DNA of 64,000 bases from Eggerthellaceae bacterium (GTDB lineage: Bacteria; Actinomycetota; Coriobacteriia; Coriobacteriales; Eggerthellaceae), in the NCBI GenBank assembly GCA_009782615.1, contig WRIS01000002.1, positions 62,001 through 126,000 on the forward strand, read 5' to 3'. Shown here in pieces: positions 45,364 to 54,266 of this stretch. The notes under the pieces were generated by a model. The model had not been told where the DNA came from, searched no databases, and saw only the letters and a program-made list of their open reading frames with translations. The position numbers and the translations under genes were made by a program. How positions within the stretch are numbered: position 1 is the stretch's first letter; each line of letters begins with the position of its first letter.

Positions 45364-45950
45364 AACGCGAAACCAAACAAAACACCAACCTGGTCACCCT
45401 AGGCGACCCCAAAAGCGAGCCCAAGCACGACACGCCGAAAAAGGGCAACATCGTTCTTATCGGGATGCCAGGGGCAGGCAAGTCAACGCTTGGTATTGTG
45501 CTGGCTAAAATGCTCACCTATGATTTTTGCGATACCGACCTGCTCATTCAGCGTCGCTGCAACGATGCCTTGCAACACATAATTGACACCCAAGGCGCAC
45601 AAAGCTTCATAGATGTCGAAAACGAAACCTTGCAAGAACTCGCTGTTTCAAACACCCTCATTGCAACAGGGGGCAGTGCGGTGTATTCGCATGAAGGAAT
45701 GCTCCATCTAGCTAAAATTGCCACTATCGTCTACCTTCATATCTCGTATGAGGAAATGCTCGCACGCATTGACAACCTTCATGAACGCGGCGTGGTGTTT
45801 AGGACTGACACGAAAAAAGATTTGCGCGAACTTTATCAAGAACGCAAACATCTTTACGAGCGCTATGCCGATGTGACGGTAGATGTTGACAGCCTTACTA
45901 TCAGCGATGCTGCCAACAAGGTCATCGCTGCTCTTGCAGACAATACTTAG
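45360..45950 (+). CDS. Shikimate-kinase-like P-loop kinase (divergent)
   Basis: A 196-residue P-loop protein with an N-terminal tail of about 28 polar residues. Walker A is IGMPGAGKST (about 34-43); FCDTDLLIQRR holds the substrate/Mg Asp pair. Two features of true shikimate kinases are changed: the shikimate-binding Arg of the FRxxE motif is replaced (SFIDVENE), and the GGG loop reads ATGGSAVYS. This divergent type is usually annotated as shikimate kinase, but its substrate is uncertain. It is translationally coupled to an EamA permease, not to aromatic amino-acid genes. Confidence 0.75.
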   Translation: MKRETKQNTNLVTLGDPKSEPKHDTPKKGNIVLIGMPGAGKSTLGIVLAKMLTYDFCDTDLLIQRRCNDALQHIIDTQGAQSFIDVENETLQELAVSNTLIATGGSAVYSHEGMLHLAKIATIVYLHISYEEMLARIDNLHERGVVFRTDTKKDLRELYQERKHLYERYADVTVDVDSLTISDAANKVIAALADNT

Positions 45951-46105
45951 TTTGCGCGACAGCCGAATTTCGCAAAACCTAACGATTCAGCAATTTTCAC
46001 GATAGGCAAAATCGGGCGAAGGCGGCATACTGCTGCAACACTGCTGCACAGCAAAATGCGGCATAAGGCAACAAGCAACAAAACAAACCGTCTGGAGGAC
46101 AACAC

Positions 46106-46324
46106 ATGAAAATTCTTGGCATGGGACTTCCCGAACTTCTTATCATTTTGGCAGTGGCACTGCTCATCTTTGGACCTAAAAACCTTCCCAAGCTGGGTTC
46201 TGCCCTGGGTTCTACCGTCAAAAACCTGCGCGAAGGACTGGGGGACAGCAAGTCCACCAAAGAAGAAGTAGTTGACGAAATCGCTGAAGACGAAGAAGAA
46301 GAAAAGTCCAATCTGCTATCATAA
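46106..46324 (+). CDS. tatA: Twin-arginine translocase subunit TatA/E
   Basis: A 72-residue protein with a short N-terminal transmembrane helix (about 8-23), the FGPKNLPKLG hinge, an amphipathic helix (SALGSTVKNLREGL) and a very acidic tail (about 45-67). It forms the Tat pore together with TatC, which is not encoded nearby. GGAGGA lies 7 nt before the ATG. The preceding 155-bp gap has small CTGCTG/CAACA direct repeats but no gene. Confidence 0.93.
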   Translation: MKILGMGLPELLIILAVALLIFGPKNLPKLGSALGSTVKNLREGLGDSKSTKEEVVDEIAEDEEEEKSNLLS

Positions 46325-46371
46325 GAATTCAGCACGATGAAACAAAAATTCTTTTGAAGCGGGAGGACAGT

Positions 46372-47775
46372 TTGGAGCAAGGCACTCACGTAACAGACAA
46401 GCTGTCCCCGCGGCGTATAATTGGCTTTGCCTGCAATCAAGGCTTTGTGTTCTTCCTTTTTTATATGGGCTATAACCGAGCGTCTGATTTTGGCGGCGTG
46501 ACCTTTGAGCGAGCCGAACTTGTGGGCACCCTTCTTTTTATGGTGATAACCCTTCTGTGCCTGCGCCTGTTTTCCGAAAATGCTAAGCGTGCGGTGTTCG
46601 CCCGTCCGATGCTGCTGCTCTACGCTCTCATGTTGGCTGTCGGTTCGCTCCTTCCTTATTATGTGGGTGAAAATGACCTCGTTGGGCTGCTTGTCGAATG
46701 TTTTTTGGTGGGGCTTCCCGCAGCACTTCTGCTCTCTGCCTGGGGGCAAGCCTTTGGCGAAGCGCCGACAAAAGTTTCCGTATCAGAAGTTTTCCTTGCA
46801 TCGCTCATCGCAGCGCTTTTTGGGTTGGTGGTTTCGGTTGTTCCTCTTTCACGGGCAGACCTTGCTTTTCGCTTGTTGCCGTTTGTGAGCGCGTTTACCC
46901 TCATGTTGTCGGTGCGTGCGGCGGGACTTGGCGCGAAAGTCGCACCTGCTGCCGACGATTCTGTTCAGCAAACCGCTCTTCTGTCAGCGAAGATAATTGC
47001 GGGAACCGCTTTGTTCGGCATGGCGGCAGGTTTTATGGAAACCTTCAACACCGACCCAGGCATGGCGGCAATGCCTGCCTATCAAATCGCACTCTTGCTG
47101 CTTGCGGCGTTTGCTATCGGGAGCCTGTCGTTGCTGCTTTCGGATGGTTTTGGTAAAGGAGCTGCGCTCAACAAGTCGTATCGCCTTGCGATTTTTGTTA
47201 TGATGCTCGGTTTTCTTTTGGTTCCTGCACCCTTTCTTGTGGAATCGAGCGTTTCAGGGGAAGCCATTGTGTTGTCGGGTTATTTGGGACTCAGCGCTGT
47301 TTTAATATCGCTTTTCTTGGTGTTGGCAAGCATCACGGGCACCAGCACAACGGCATCGTTTTCAAAAGGCTTTGCGGCTTTGTTTGGCGGCGAATTTATC
47401 GGCGTCTTTCTTGCTAACATCATCGACTCAGTCCAGCCCGACCAGATTACTCCGTATTTCGTGGTGGTGTTTGCGGGAATGCTCGTCTTGTTTTCCTACC
47501 TGTTCTTGTTCACCGAACGCGATTTTGGCAGCCTTTCTGAAATCGTTACGAAAACCGACAGCTTCGAAAACCGTTGTCAAGTACTTGCCGAACAACACGG
47601 ACTGTCTGCGCGCGAGGCAGAAATACTTCCTTTTGTTCTCAAAGGAAGAACAAGCGAGCGCATTGCGCAAGAACTCTTCATTTCCAAAAGTACGGTTGAA
47701 ACACACTTACAGCGCATCTATGCGAAAGCAAACGTGCACAGCCGCCAAGAACTTATCGACTTAAGTGAACTATAG
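46372..47775 (+). CDS. Membrane-integrated LuxR-family regulator (about 12 TM helices plus HTH)
   Basis: About 467 residues. Residues 15-385 form roughly twelve hydrophobic helices like an MFS permease. Residues 400-467 are a LuxR helix-turn-helix: LSAREAEILPFVLKGRTSERIAQELFISKSTVETHLQRIYAKANVHSRQEL, read in short pieces. The start is placed at TTG 46372 because GGGAGGA lies 5 nt before it; an in-frame TTG 18 nt upstream has no such site. Many such one-component regulators are known in Coriobacteriia; ligand and target are unknown. It stands alone, 47 bp after tatA. Confidence 0.88.
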   Translation: MEQGTHVTDKLSPRRIIGFACNQGFVFFLFYMGYNRASDFGGVTFERAELVGTLLFMVITLLCLRLFSENAKRAVFARPMLLLYALMLAVGSLLPYYVGENDLVGLLVECFLVGLPAALLLSAWGQAFGEAPTKVSVSEVFLASLIAALFGLVVSVVPLSRADLAFRLLPFVSAFTLMLSVRAAGLGAKVAPAADDSVQQTALLSAKIIAGTALFGMAAGFMETFNTDPGMAAMPAYQIALLLLAAFAIGSLSLLLSDGFGKGAALNKSYRLAIFVMMLGFLLVPAPFLVESSVSGEAIVLSGYLGLSAVLISLFLVLASITGTSTTASFSKGFAALFGGEFIGVFLANIIDSVQPDQITPYFVVVFAGMLVLFSYLFLFTERDFGSLSEIVTKTDSFENRCQVLAEQHGLSAREAEILPFVLKGRTSERIAQELFISKSTVETHLQRIYAKANVHSRQELIDLSEL

Positions 47776-47801
47776 GTTACGGAGCTTGTCAGCTCCGTAA
47801 C
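47776..47801 (+). terminator. Hairpin directly after the LuxR-type gene
   Basis: The perfect stem GTTACGGAGCT / AGCTCCGTAAC with loop TGTC begins right after the stop codon. It has no T-run. Confidence 0.7.
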
Positions 47802-47816
47802 TACTTGATGCTGCGA

Positions 47817-47913
47817 AGCCCCCAGGCACTCAATCTTGCCTCCTTACGCGCTTTCCCTCACGTACGAAGTACGCTCGGCTGCGCAGCGGGGCAATCTTAA
47901 ATACCTGGGGGCT
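47817..47913. repeat. Dispersed hairpin repeat A, copy 2
   Basis: Outer arms AGCCCCCAGG and CCTGGGGGCT are perfect inverted repeats, unlike the arms of copy 1 (39454-39559). The interior shares CAATCTTGCC, CTCACGTACGAAGTACGCTC and GCAATCTT with copy 1. Confidence 0.85.
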
Positions 47914-47947
47914 CCTCGCTGACTTTACCTAATCTGGGATGTTTTCG

Positions 47948-48012
47948 TTATTGCGAGCCGCGAAGCGGCGCGGCAATCTAGTCCTTGATGCGCAGGTTGA
48001 AGAGTGCGGAGC
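47948..48012. repeat. Dispersed repeat B, partial copy
   Basis: TTATTGCGAGCCGCGAAGCG and CGGCAATCTAGTCCTTGATG match the repeat family at 43965 (left half) and 58684 (palindrome part). Confidence 0.8.
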
Positions 48013-48032
48013 CTTCTCGCAAAGACGGGCAG

Positions 48033-48058
48033 AAAAAAGGGGCTAAACAAGCCCCTTT
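48033..48058 (-). terminator. Terminator of tRNA-Arg (CCT)
   Basis: On the minus strand AAAGGGGCT / AGCCCCTTT with a short loop is followed by a T-run. Confidence 0.85.
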
Positions 48059-48067
48059 AAAAATTCA

Positions 48068-48143
48068 TGGTGCCCCCGAGACGATTCGAACGTCCGACGC
48101 ATGGTTTAGGAAACCATTGCTCTATCCCCTGAGCTACGGAGGC
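48068..48143 (-). tRNA. tRNA-Arg (CCT)
   Basis: 76 nt with encoded CCA. The acceptor GCCTCCG pairs with CGGGGGC (one G-T pair); the anticodon loop TTCCTAA gives CCT. Confidence 0.94.
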
Positions 48144-48162
48144 GCTCAGAAAAGGGTCAAGC

Positions 48163-48216
48163 TTCCAGCAATTCCAACAATTCCAGCAATTCCAACAATT
48201 CCAACAATCCTAGCAG
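48163..48216. repeat. 9-bp tandem repeat downstream of pknB
   Basis: Five units of TTCCARCAA in a row (48163-48207) plus a degenerate sixth (TCCTAGCAG), between the tRNA-Arg and the 3' end of pknB. Confidence 0.85.
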
Positions 48217-48271
48217 TAGTCTAACTGCCCAACAAGCCTTGCTGACCCTTTACGCTAACCTACCTGTTCGC

Positions 48272-50257
48272 CTACGTTCCGCCGCCACTGGACGGCTCGG
48301 GCCCTTTGCTCACCACAATGGAAACCGTTGAACCCTTGTCTACGCGCAAGCCATCGGTGGGATACTGGCTGATTACCCTTCCTGATGGTGCGCTGTCGTC
48401 AAAGACGCTTTCGATAGCCGCAACCAGTTCAGCAGAAGCGAGAGCTGCGCGCGCTTCGTTTTCCGATTTCCCGATGACGTTGGGAACGGTGGTCTTGCTC
48501 TTTTCGGGATCAGCGCCCTTACTAATAACGACATCAACCGTTGAACCTGTCTCAAGGCGCAAACCCGCTTTCGGGCTTTGGTCGCTGACCAATCCTTCGG
48601 CAACATTATCGTCATAGCGTTCTTCAATCGAACCAACCTTAAAGCCTTCTTCTTCCAGCTTCTTGATAGCCCCGTCACGCGACAAGCCTATAACAGAGGG
48701 CACGGCGGCATTCCCTTTACCAAGAGAAAGATAATAGGTTACCGTGGAACCTTCTTTGACTGTCGTTCCTGCAGGAGGATCTTGACGAGCAATTTGGTTG
48801 GCAGGTACTTCGTCGGAACTCTCAGCGGTTCCTGCTACGCATTTCAACCCGAGCTCTTCAAGCATTTCGCGGGCTTCGTCGGCGGTTTTATCGGTAAGGT
48901 CGGGAACGGTAACATCACGTGCGCCCTTCGACACAACCAAATTGACCTTTGTTCCTGGCTCAGCTTTGTCGCCCGCCTTAGGCGTCTGACCCATAATCTT
49001 GCCTTCTTCAATGTCTACGCTGAAATCTTCTTCAATGCTGCCTACTTCAAAACCAGCATCTTTAAGTTTTTGCGTCGCTTCTTCAATGGTAAACTTGCTT
49101 ACGTCAGGAACAGGAACGCCGTTTTTCGGACCTGAATTCAAAAAGAGAAAGAGTCCGCCGCCTATCACGAGCAAGGCAATGACGAGCGCGGCAACAATGC
49201 CGAGCGTTTTCTTGTTTGACGCATCTCGATTATCAAGGTCGCCGCGTGAAGAACGATAGCTGGTGTTCACGGGCGTTTGCGGTGAGGGCTTCATCAAAGG
49301 AGACATAACCGCCGTTCCGTCAGAAACGCCACCCGCCATACCTGCCGCAACACCAGGCTTGATACCGCTCGGCATGCCGCCCAGCATAGCTGTTTCGGCA
49401 TGAGCAAAGCCGCCCTGCAAATCAACGGGGCGCCCTGCTAAAAAGTCGGTCAGGGCAAGACGCATGTCGCTTGCGGTAGAAAAGCGCTCGGAAGGCTTCT
49501 TTGAAAGAGCCATCATGATGATGTCTTCGAAATCAGGGTCGATGCTTGGATTATACTCGTGCGGCAAAACAGGATAGTCGTTTACCTGCTGCATGGCGAC
49601 ACTGACCGCATCAGGTCCGTCAAAAGGCAAAACACCTGTTGCCGCTTCGTATAAAACAACGCCTAAAGAATAGATGTCGCTTGCAGGACTTAATTCTTTG
49701 CCCTGCGCCTGTTCGGGAGAAATATAGTGAGCCGTTCCTAAGACCGACGGCGTTTGTGTCATAAGTGAATTTTTTGCCCGCGCTATGCCGAAATCCATGA
49801 CCTTGACGTTTCCGTCAGGCTGAACCATGATGTTTTGCGGCTTGATATCGCGGTGAATAATGTCTAACCCGTGTGCTGCGCTCAAAGCCTGACACACCTG
49901 GGCACCAATTTCTGCAACTTTACGCTGATTGATTGCCCCGCGCTCTTTGATGGCAGTTTTCAAATCGCTTCCGCGAATGTATTCCATAACAATGAAGTGG
50001 GTGCCCTCGTCTTGTCCCCAATCATACACGTTTACGATATAGGGGTTTTGCAGGTTTGCCGCCGCCGCCGCTTCTTGTTTGAAGCGCTGCGTAAAGCTGG
50101 GGTCAGCGGCATATTGCGGAAGCATAATCTTAACCGCAACCACGCGCCCCAATACTTCATCGTAGGCGTGATAAACTTCCGCCATCCCACCGACACCGAT
50201 GCGGTCAGTCAGTTTATAGCGGTTATTGAATACTCTACCTATCATGTTACCTGTCAC
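48272..50257 (-). CDS. pknB: Ser/Thr protein kinase with four PASTA domains (PknB)
   Basis: 661 residues. The Hanks-type kinase domain (about 13-275) has the glycine loop IGVGGMAEVY, the VAVKI lysine, catalytic HRDIKPQN, DFG and the APE-equivalent SPEQ. A juxtamembrane linker and one transmembrane helix (about 356-378) lead to four extracellular PASTA repeats (about 385-655), each with the VPDV/VPNV-type start. PASTA domains sense peptidoglycan or lipid II. The GTG start at 50257 follows AAAGGAG. It is the last gene of the FHA/PP2C/FtsW-PBP cluster. Confidence 0.96.
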   Translation of the reverse strand: MTGNMIGRVFNNRYKLTDRIGVGGMAEVYHAYDEVLGRVVAVKIMLPQYAADPSFTQRFKQEAAAAANLQNPYIVNVYDWGQDEGTHFIVMEYIRGSDLKTAIKERGAINQRKVAEIGAQVCQALSAAHGLDIIHRDIKPQNIMVQPDGNVKVMDFGIARAKNSLMTQTPSVLGTAHYISPEQAQGKELSPASDIYSLGVVLYEAATGVLPFDGPDAVSVAMQQVNDYPVLPHEYNPSIDPDFEDIIMMALSKKPSERFSTASDMRLALTDFLAGRPVDLQGGFAHAETAMLGGMPSGIKPGVAAGMAGGVSDGTAVMSPLMKPSPQTPVNTSYRSSRGDLDNRDASNKKTLGIVAALVIALLVIGGGLFLFLNSGPKNGVPVPDVSKFTIEEATQKLKDAGFEVGSIEEDFSVDIEEGKIMGQTPKAGDKAEPGTKVNLVVSKGARDVTVPDLTDKTADEAREMLEELGLKCVAGTAESSDEVPANQIARQDPPAGTTVKEGSTVTYYLSLGKGNAAVPSVIGLSRDGAIKKLEEEGFKVGSIEERYDDNVAEGLVSDQSPKAGLRLETGSTVDVVISKGADPEKSKTTVPNVIGKSENEARAALASAELVAAIESVFDDSAPSGRVISQYPTDGLRVDKGSTVSIVVSKGPEPSSGGGT

Positions 50258-50322
50258 GTTTTTGCTCCTTTTGGCTACATGTCACGGCATCTCAAAATAC
50301 GGTAATGTATAGGATACCTTAT

Positions 50323-53088
50323 TTAGAGAAGTCCTTGTACTTCTAAAGCTGTTCTTAACACATTTTGCGCTTTTGCCGAAGCGTCTTGGTAATTTGCCGT
50401 GCCTTCTTCGATGATGATTGCGACAACAACGCTAGGATTGTTCGACGGCGCAAAGCCCACAAACCAGCTATCATCATGCTCTTTGCCTGTTTCGGCAGTA
50501 CCTGTTTTGCCCGCAACCTGAATACCGCCAATTGCGGCAGGCGTGCCAGTTCCTTGGTTGACAACGCCTTCAAGCACCGTTTTTGTGCGGTCGGCGGTGC
50601 TTGCCGACATTGCTTGTCCGAATCGAGTCGGCGTAGTTTGGAAACTTCTTACCCCTTGCGCGTTGGAAATGCTGTCAACAAGATAGGGCGCTTGGATGGT
50701 GCCTCCGTTTGCAATCGCACACCCAACAAGCGCCATCTGAAGAACGGTCGCTTGCGGTCCTGCAGGACTTGAGTGCTCGCCTACGGGCTGCCCCACCGCC
50801 GACCAAGCGGTTTCCCAGGTCGTCATTTCGGCTGCAACGGGCATAAGCGACATGGTAAGAGGAAGGTCGAAAGCCAGCTGCTTATTGAATCCAAATCTTT
50901 CGGAAGAAGAAACCAGTAGCTCCGAACCAATTTCAACACCCACTTGCCCAAACACCGTATTGGAAGAAAGCTCTGTCGCGCGTGCAAGGGTGATATCTCC
51001 CAAAGAAGTTTTGTCGTAGTTGATGACAGGAGCGTTCCCTATATCCATTTCACCAGGCGAAGAATAGATGTCATCTTCGACAGCGATATTGTTTTCAAGC
51101 GCGGTTGCAAGAGTGAGCATCTTAAAGGTTGACCCAGGGGCATACAAAGGTTGAGTTGCGCGGTTGAACAGTTCGCTTGATTCGGTGTTGCCGCTCTCAA
51201 GAATCGAAATAGCCTCGCTTGCGTCATAGGTGGGCGAAGATGCTAGGGCAAGAACCGCCCCTGTTTTTGGGTCGATAACCACACAAGCCCCGACAGAACC
51301 AGCAAGAGCATCTTGAGCGGCTTGCTGAATCGTTGAGTTGATGGTTAAGCGCACATCGTTTCCAGGCTGATTGATTCCAGCTGCAGAATTGAGCGCGTCA
51401 ATCCAGCGCGCAAAGTTTTGTTGTCCTCGCAGCGTGTCGTTGTATTTCGCTTCTATTCCGCTTTTTCCGTATTGGGTGGAATAGTAGCCAACAACATGAC
51501 TCGCTAAGTTGCCCGAAGGATACACGCGCAGGTAATAGCCGTCGTCTTGCCTGATGCTGTGCGCCAGCGTGACCCCGTCGTAGGTGGTGATAGTTCCTCG
51601 TTCCGTTTTTGCTTCGCGTGCCAGGGTGTGGTTGTTGCCCTCCATATTGCGATAGCCGTCCTCGCCTTCTGCTTTGATAATCATAATCCAGGTGAGATTG
51701 CCGACCAAAAGTGCAAAGAGAACCGAGAAAATTATCATGTTGTTCGTGAGGCGTTTGCCGAGCGCAATACGCCCCAAAACGCTGTCGGGATTGAAGCTGA
51801 GGTTGCTCGTTTTCAGCTCTTCGCCGACGCCAGTTGCTTCGTCGCCGCATTTCATGAGGAAGCCTATCGAAATAAAACTTGCCAAAAGGGAAGAACCGCC
51901 CTGACTGATGAAGGGCAGAGTAAGACCTGTCAGCGGAATGAGGCGCGTGATGCCGCCTACGATGATGAACGCCTGCAAGACGATGGTGGCAATTAAACCA
52001 ACGGCGATAAAAGAACTCACATCGCTTTTTGCGCGTGCTGCGGTGGTGAAGCCGCGAATGGTAAGGCATAGGTACAAGAGCAAAATGCCCGCGCCACCCA
52101 ACAAGCCCGCTTCTTCAGCAATAGCTACGAAGATAAAATCGCTTTCGACAACAGGGATGCTTTCTGCAAGCCCGCGACCGATGCCGACGCCAAAAAGCCC
52201 GCCATCTGCCATAGAGAACAAGGATTGCACGATTTGATACCCTTTGCCAGCAGCGTCGTCGAAGGGGTCAAGCCAGATGTCAACACGAACCTGCACGTGG
52301 CTAAAAATCATCCAGGCAGCCATGGCGCCGAGAATTGCCAAGCCCAGACCGACAACAAGATAAAACTTCTTTCCTGTTGCAACGTAGAGGATGGCAAGAA
52401 AGATAAAGAAGAACACCAGCGCGCTGCCCAAGTCTTTTTCAAAGACAACAATCACCAACGAGATGCCCCACATAACTAGCAAGGGGAGCAAGGTGCGAAG
52501 ATCAGGGAAGCGGAAAGGACCCACCTTTGCCGTGAATATTGAAAGCATTTCACGGTTTGCCGCAAGGTATCCAGCAAGGAAAAGTACGATGACAATTTTC
52601 GCGATTTCACCTGGCTGAAAGGAAAAATTACCAAGTGACAGCCAGATACGACTCCCGTAGAATTCTTGTCCGATGAAGGGGAGAAGCGGGGAAAGCAACA
52701 AGACGATACCAGCAATCATCAAGGTATATTTGTAGTTTGCGACCTTGTCGAGATTTCGAATGAGCGCAATGACCAAAACCATGCAAATAACGCCCAAGAA
52801 AAGCCACATAACCTGGTGTAGCGCAAGGGCGGGCTTTAGGCGCGTTACAAAAGCGATGCCGATGCCCGAAAGCACAAATGCGATGGGCAAGAGTGCTGGG
52901 TCGGCTCCAGGAGAAAACTTCCGTGCGGCAAAATGCGCAAGAATGAAACTTGCGAAGATGCCCAAAGGAACCCCTAAGGTAGTCGCGTTGAGTTCTTGCC
53001 CTAAGTTTATTGCCATCATCGCAAATATCAAGATGACGATAGGTGCTGCGATGCAAAGAAGGGTGAGTTCTATATTGCGCCGATTCAT
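50323..53088 (-). CDS. FtsW/RodA (SEDS) glycosyltransferase fused to class B penicillin-binding protein
   Basis: One unbroken 921-residue frame. Residues 1 to about 430 are a SEDS polymerase with about ten transmembrane helices, SRIWLSLGNFSFQPGE, the PVVESDFIFVAIAEEAGLLGG signature and the SQGGSSLLAS loop. A further transmembrane helix (about 455-475) starts the class B PBP, with RGTITTYDGVTLA and the transpeptidase motifs STFK (about 652-655), SSN (about 706-708) and KTG (about 858-860). It would make and crosslink peptidoglycan as one polypeptide. In mycobacteria these are two adjacent genes, rodA and pbpA. Its start overlaps the phosphatase gene by 4 bp. Confidence 0.95.
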   Translation of the reverse strand: MNRRNIELTLLCIAAPIVILIFAMMAINLGQELNATTLGVPLGIFASFILAHFAARKFSPGADPALLPIAFVLSGIGIAFVTRLKPALALHQVMWLFLGVICMVLVIALIRNLDKVANYKYTLMIAGIVLLLSPLLPFIGQEFYGSRIWLSLGNFSFQPGEIAKIVIVLFLAGYLAANREMLSIFTAKVGPFRFPDLRTLLPLLVMWGISLVIVVFEKDLGSALVFFFIFLAILYVATGKKFYLVVGLGLAILGAMAAWMIFSHVQVRVDIWLDPFDDAAGKGYQIVQSLFSMADGGLFGVGIGRGLAESIPVVESDFIFVAIAEEAGLLGGAGILLLYLCLTIRGFTTAARAKSDVSSFIAVGLIATIVLQAFIIVGGITRLIPLTGLTLPFISQGGSSLLASFISIGFLMKCGDEATGVGEELKTSNLSFNPDSVLGRIALGKRLTNNMIIFSVLFALLVGNLTWIMIIKAEGEDGYRNMEGNNHTLAREAKTERGTITTYDGVTLAHSIRQDDGYYLRVYPSGNLASHVVGYYSTQYGKSGIEAKYNDTLRGQQNFARWIDALNSAAGINQPGNDVRLTINSTIQQAAQDALAGSVGACVVIDPKTGAVLALASSPTYDASEAISILESGNTESSELFNRATQPLYAPGSTFKMLTLATALENNIAVEDDIYSSPGEMDIGNAPVINYDKTSLGDITLARATELSSNTVFGQVGVEIGSELLVSSSERFGFNKQLAFDLPLTMSLMPVAAEMTTWETAWSAVGQPVGEHSSPAGPQATVLQMALVGCAIANGGTIQAPYLVDSISNAQGVRSFQTTPTRFGQAMSASTADRTKTVLEGVVNQGTGTPAAIGGIQVAGKTGTAETGKEHDDSWFVGFAPSNNPSVVVAIIIEEGTANYQDASAKAQNVLRTALEVQGLL

Positions 53089-54266
53089 GCAGAATCACTG
53101 CCTGTTGGCTTGGCGGCATTTGGTTCACCCGTCGAGGAACTTTCTGCCGACAAGGGAATACCGTTCAGTTCTTTTTTATATTCCTCGATGATGTTTCTTG
53201 CGTCTTCCAAACTGTCAACAGGAAAACCCTCTTGTAAACGATTGGCTACGCCAGGTTTAAGTTTTTGAAGTTTTTGCATGTCAACATCGGAAATCGATTC
53301 CACTTCAGACATGTTTATACCAAAAAGCGAGCCAGGCAAGCCCCGATAGATGGCTACTTTTCCTTCGGCTTCTGCCAGGTAGTAGGAATTTTGCGTGTAG
53401 TAATGAAAGCCACCGACGGTCGCAAAGAGCACAGCGGCAAGGGCGACGACGGTAAAGGCAACGAAGAGCCGAGCTTTTCGCGCGGCTTTTTGAGCCCTGA
53501 CTTCTTGCGCTCCCGATGTTTCAACTACAATGGCGGTTACGTTGTCGTGCCCTCCCGCGTTCAGCGCCTTTTCAACAAGATTGTTCGCACACAGTTGCGG
53601 GTCATCTTCCAGCAACAGTTCGTTTTCGATTACCTCGTCGGTAATCATTCCCGACAAGCCGTCAGTACACAGCACGAGGCGGTCGCCTGGTTCAATATCG
53701 ATTTCGTAAATGTCAGCGAGCATGTTCAAATCGCTTCCGAGTGCGCGCGTGATAACGGAACGGTGGGGATGCGTGCGCGCTTCTTCAGCGGTTAGCTGCC
53801 CTGCTTCTATCATGTCTGCCATAAGGCTATGGTCGCGCGTTATTTGTTGGAGTTTCCCCAGATGTAAGAGATAGGCGCGAGAGTCGCCTACGTGGGCAAT
53901 CACCAGGCGCTCGCCGTCAAGAACGGCTGCGGTCATTGTCGTGCCCATCCCAGGTTTGCCGATGCCGTCTTGAGAAGCTTGCATAACGGCGCGGTTGGCC
54001 TCAAGAACCGCCTTGCTAAGCGCTTCTGCGTCGGATTGGCGAGGAGCCTGTTCAACCAAGGTTCGTATGGCAATTTCGGAAGCTATTTCGCCCGCGTCAT
54101 GACCGCCCATGCCGTCAGCCACTGCAAATAGGGGAGCTGAAACCACTAAACTGTCTTCATTAGTGCTGCGCAAGCAACCGATGTCAGTGCGACTTCCGAA
54201 ACTGGCTTTCGCCCGCTTTTCTAGCGGAACGATGCGGTCGTTTCGATACGTGGGCTTCTCAGACAT
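53085..54266 (-). CDS. PP2C-type Ser/Thr phosphatase (PstP/Stp)
   Basis: 393 residues. The cytoplasmic PP2C domain (about 20-250) carries SRTDIGCLRSTNEDS, ADGMGGHDAGE, GMGTTMTAAV, HVGDSRAYL and GGHDNVTAIVV, with the metal-binding Asp residues intact. A transmembrane helix (about 268-288) and a 100-residue outer domain follow. It removes phosphate from targets of the PASTA kinase encoded downstream in the same unit. Start and stop overlap both neighbours (ATGA type), so the cluster is translationally coupled. Confidence 0.95.
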   Translation of the reverse strand: MSEKPTYRNDRIVPLEKRAKASFGSRTDIGCLRSTNEDSLVVSAPLFAVADGMGGHDAGEIASEIAIRTLVEQAPRQSDAEALSKAVLEANRAVMQASQDGIGKPGMGTTMTAAVLDGERLVIAHVGDSRAYLLHLGKLQQITRDHSLMADMIEAGQLTAEEARTHPHRSVITRALGSDLNMLADIYEIDIEPGDRLVLCTDGLSGMITDEVIENELLLEDDPQLCANNLVEKALNAGGHDNVTAIVVETSGAQEVRAQKAARKARLFVAFTVVALAAVLFATVGGFHYYTQNSYYLAEAEGKVAIYRGLPGSLFGINMSEVESISDVDMQKLQKLKPGVANRLQEGFPVDSLEDARNIIEEYKKELNGIPLSAESSSTGEPNAAKPTGSDSA

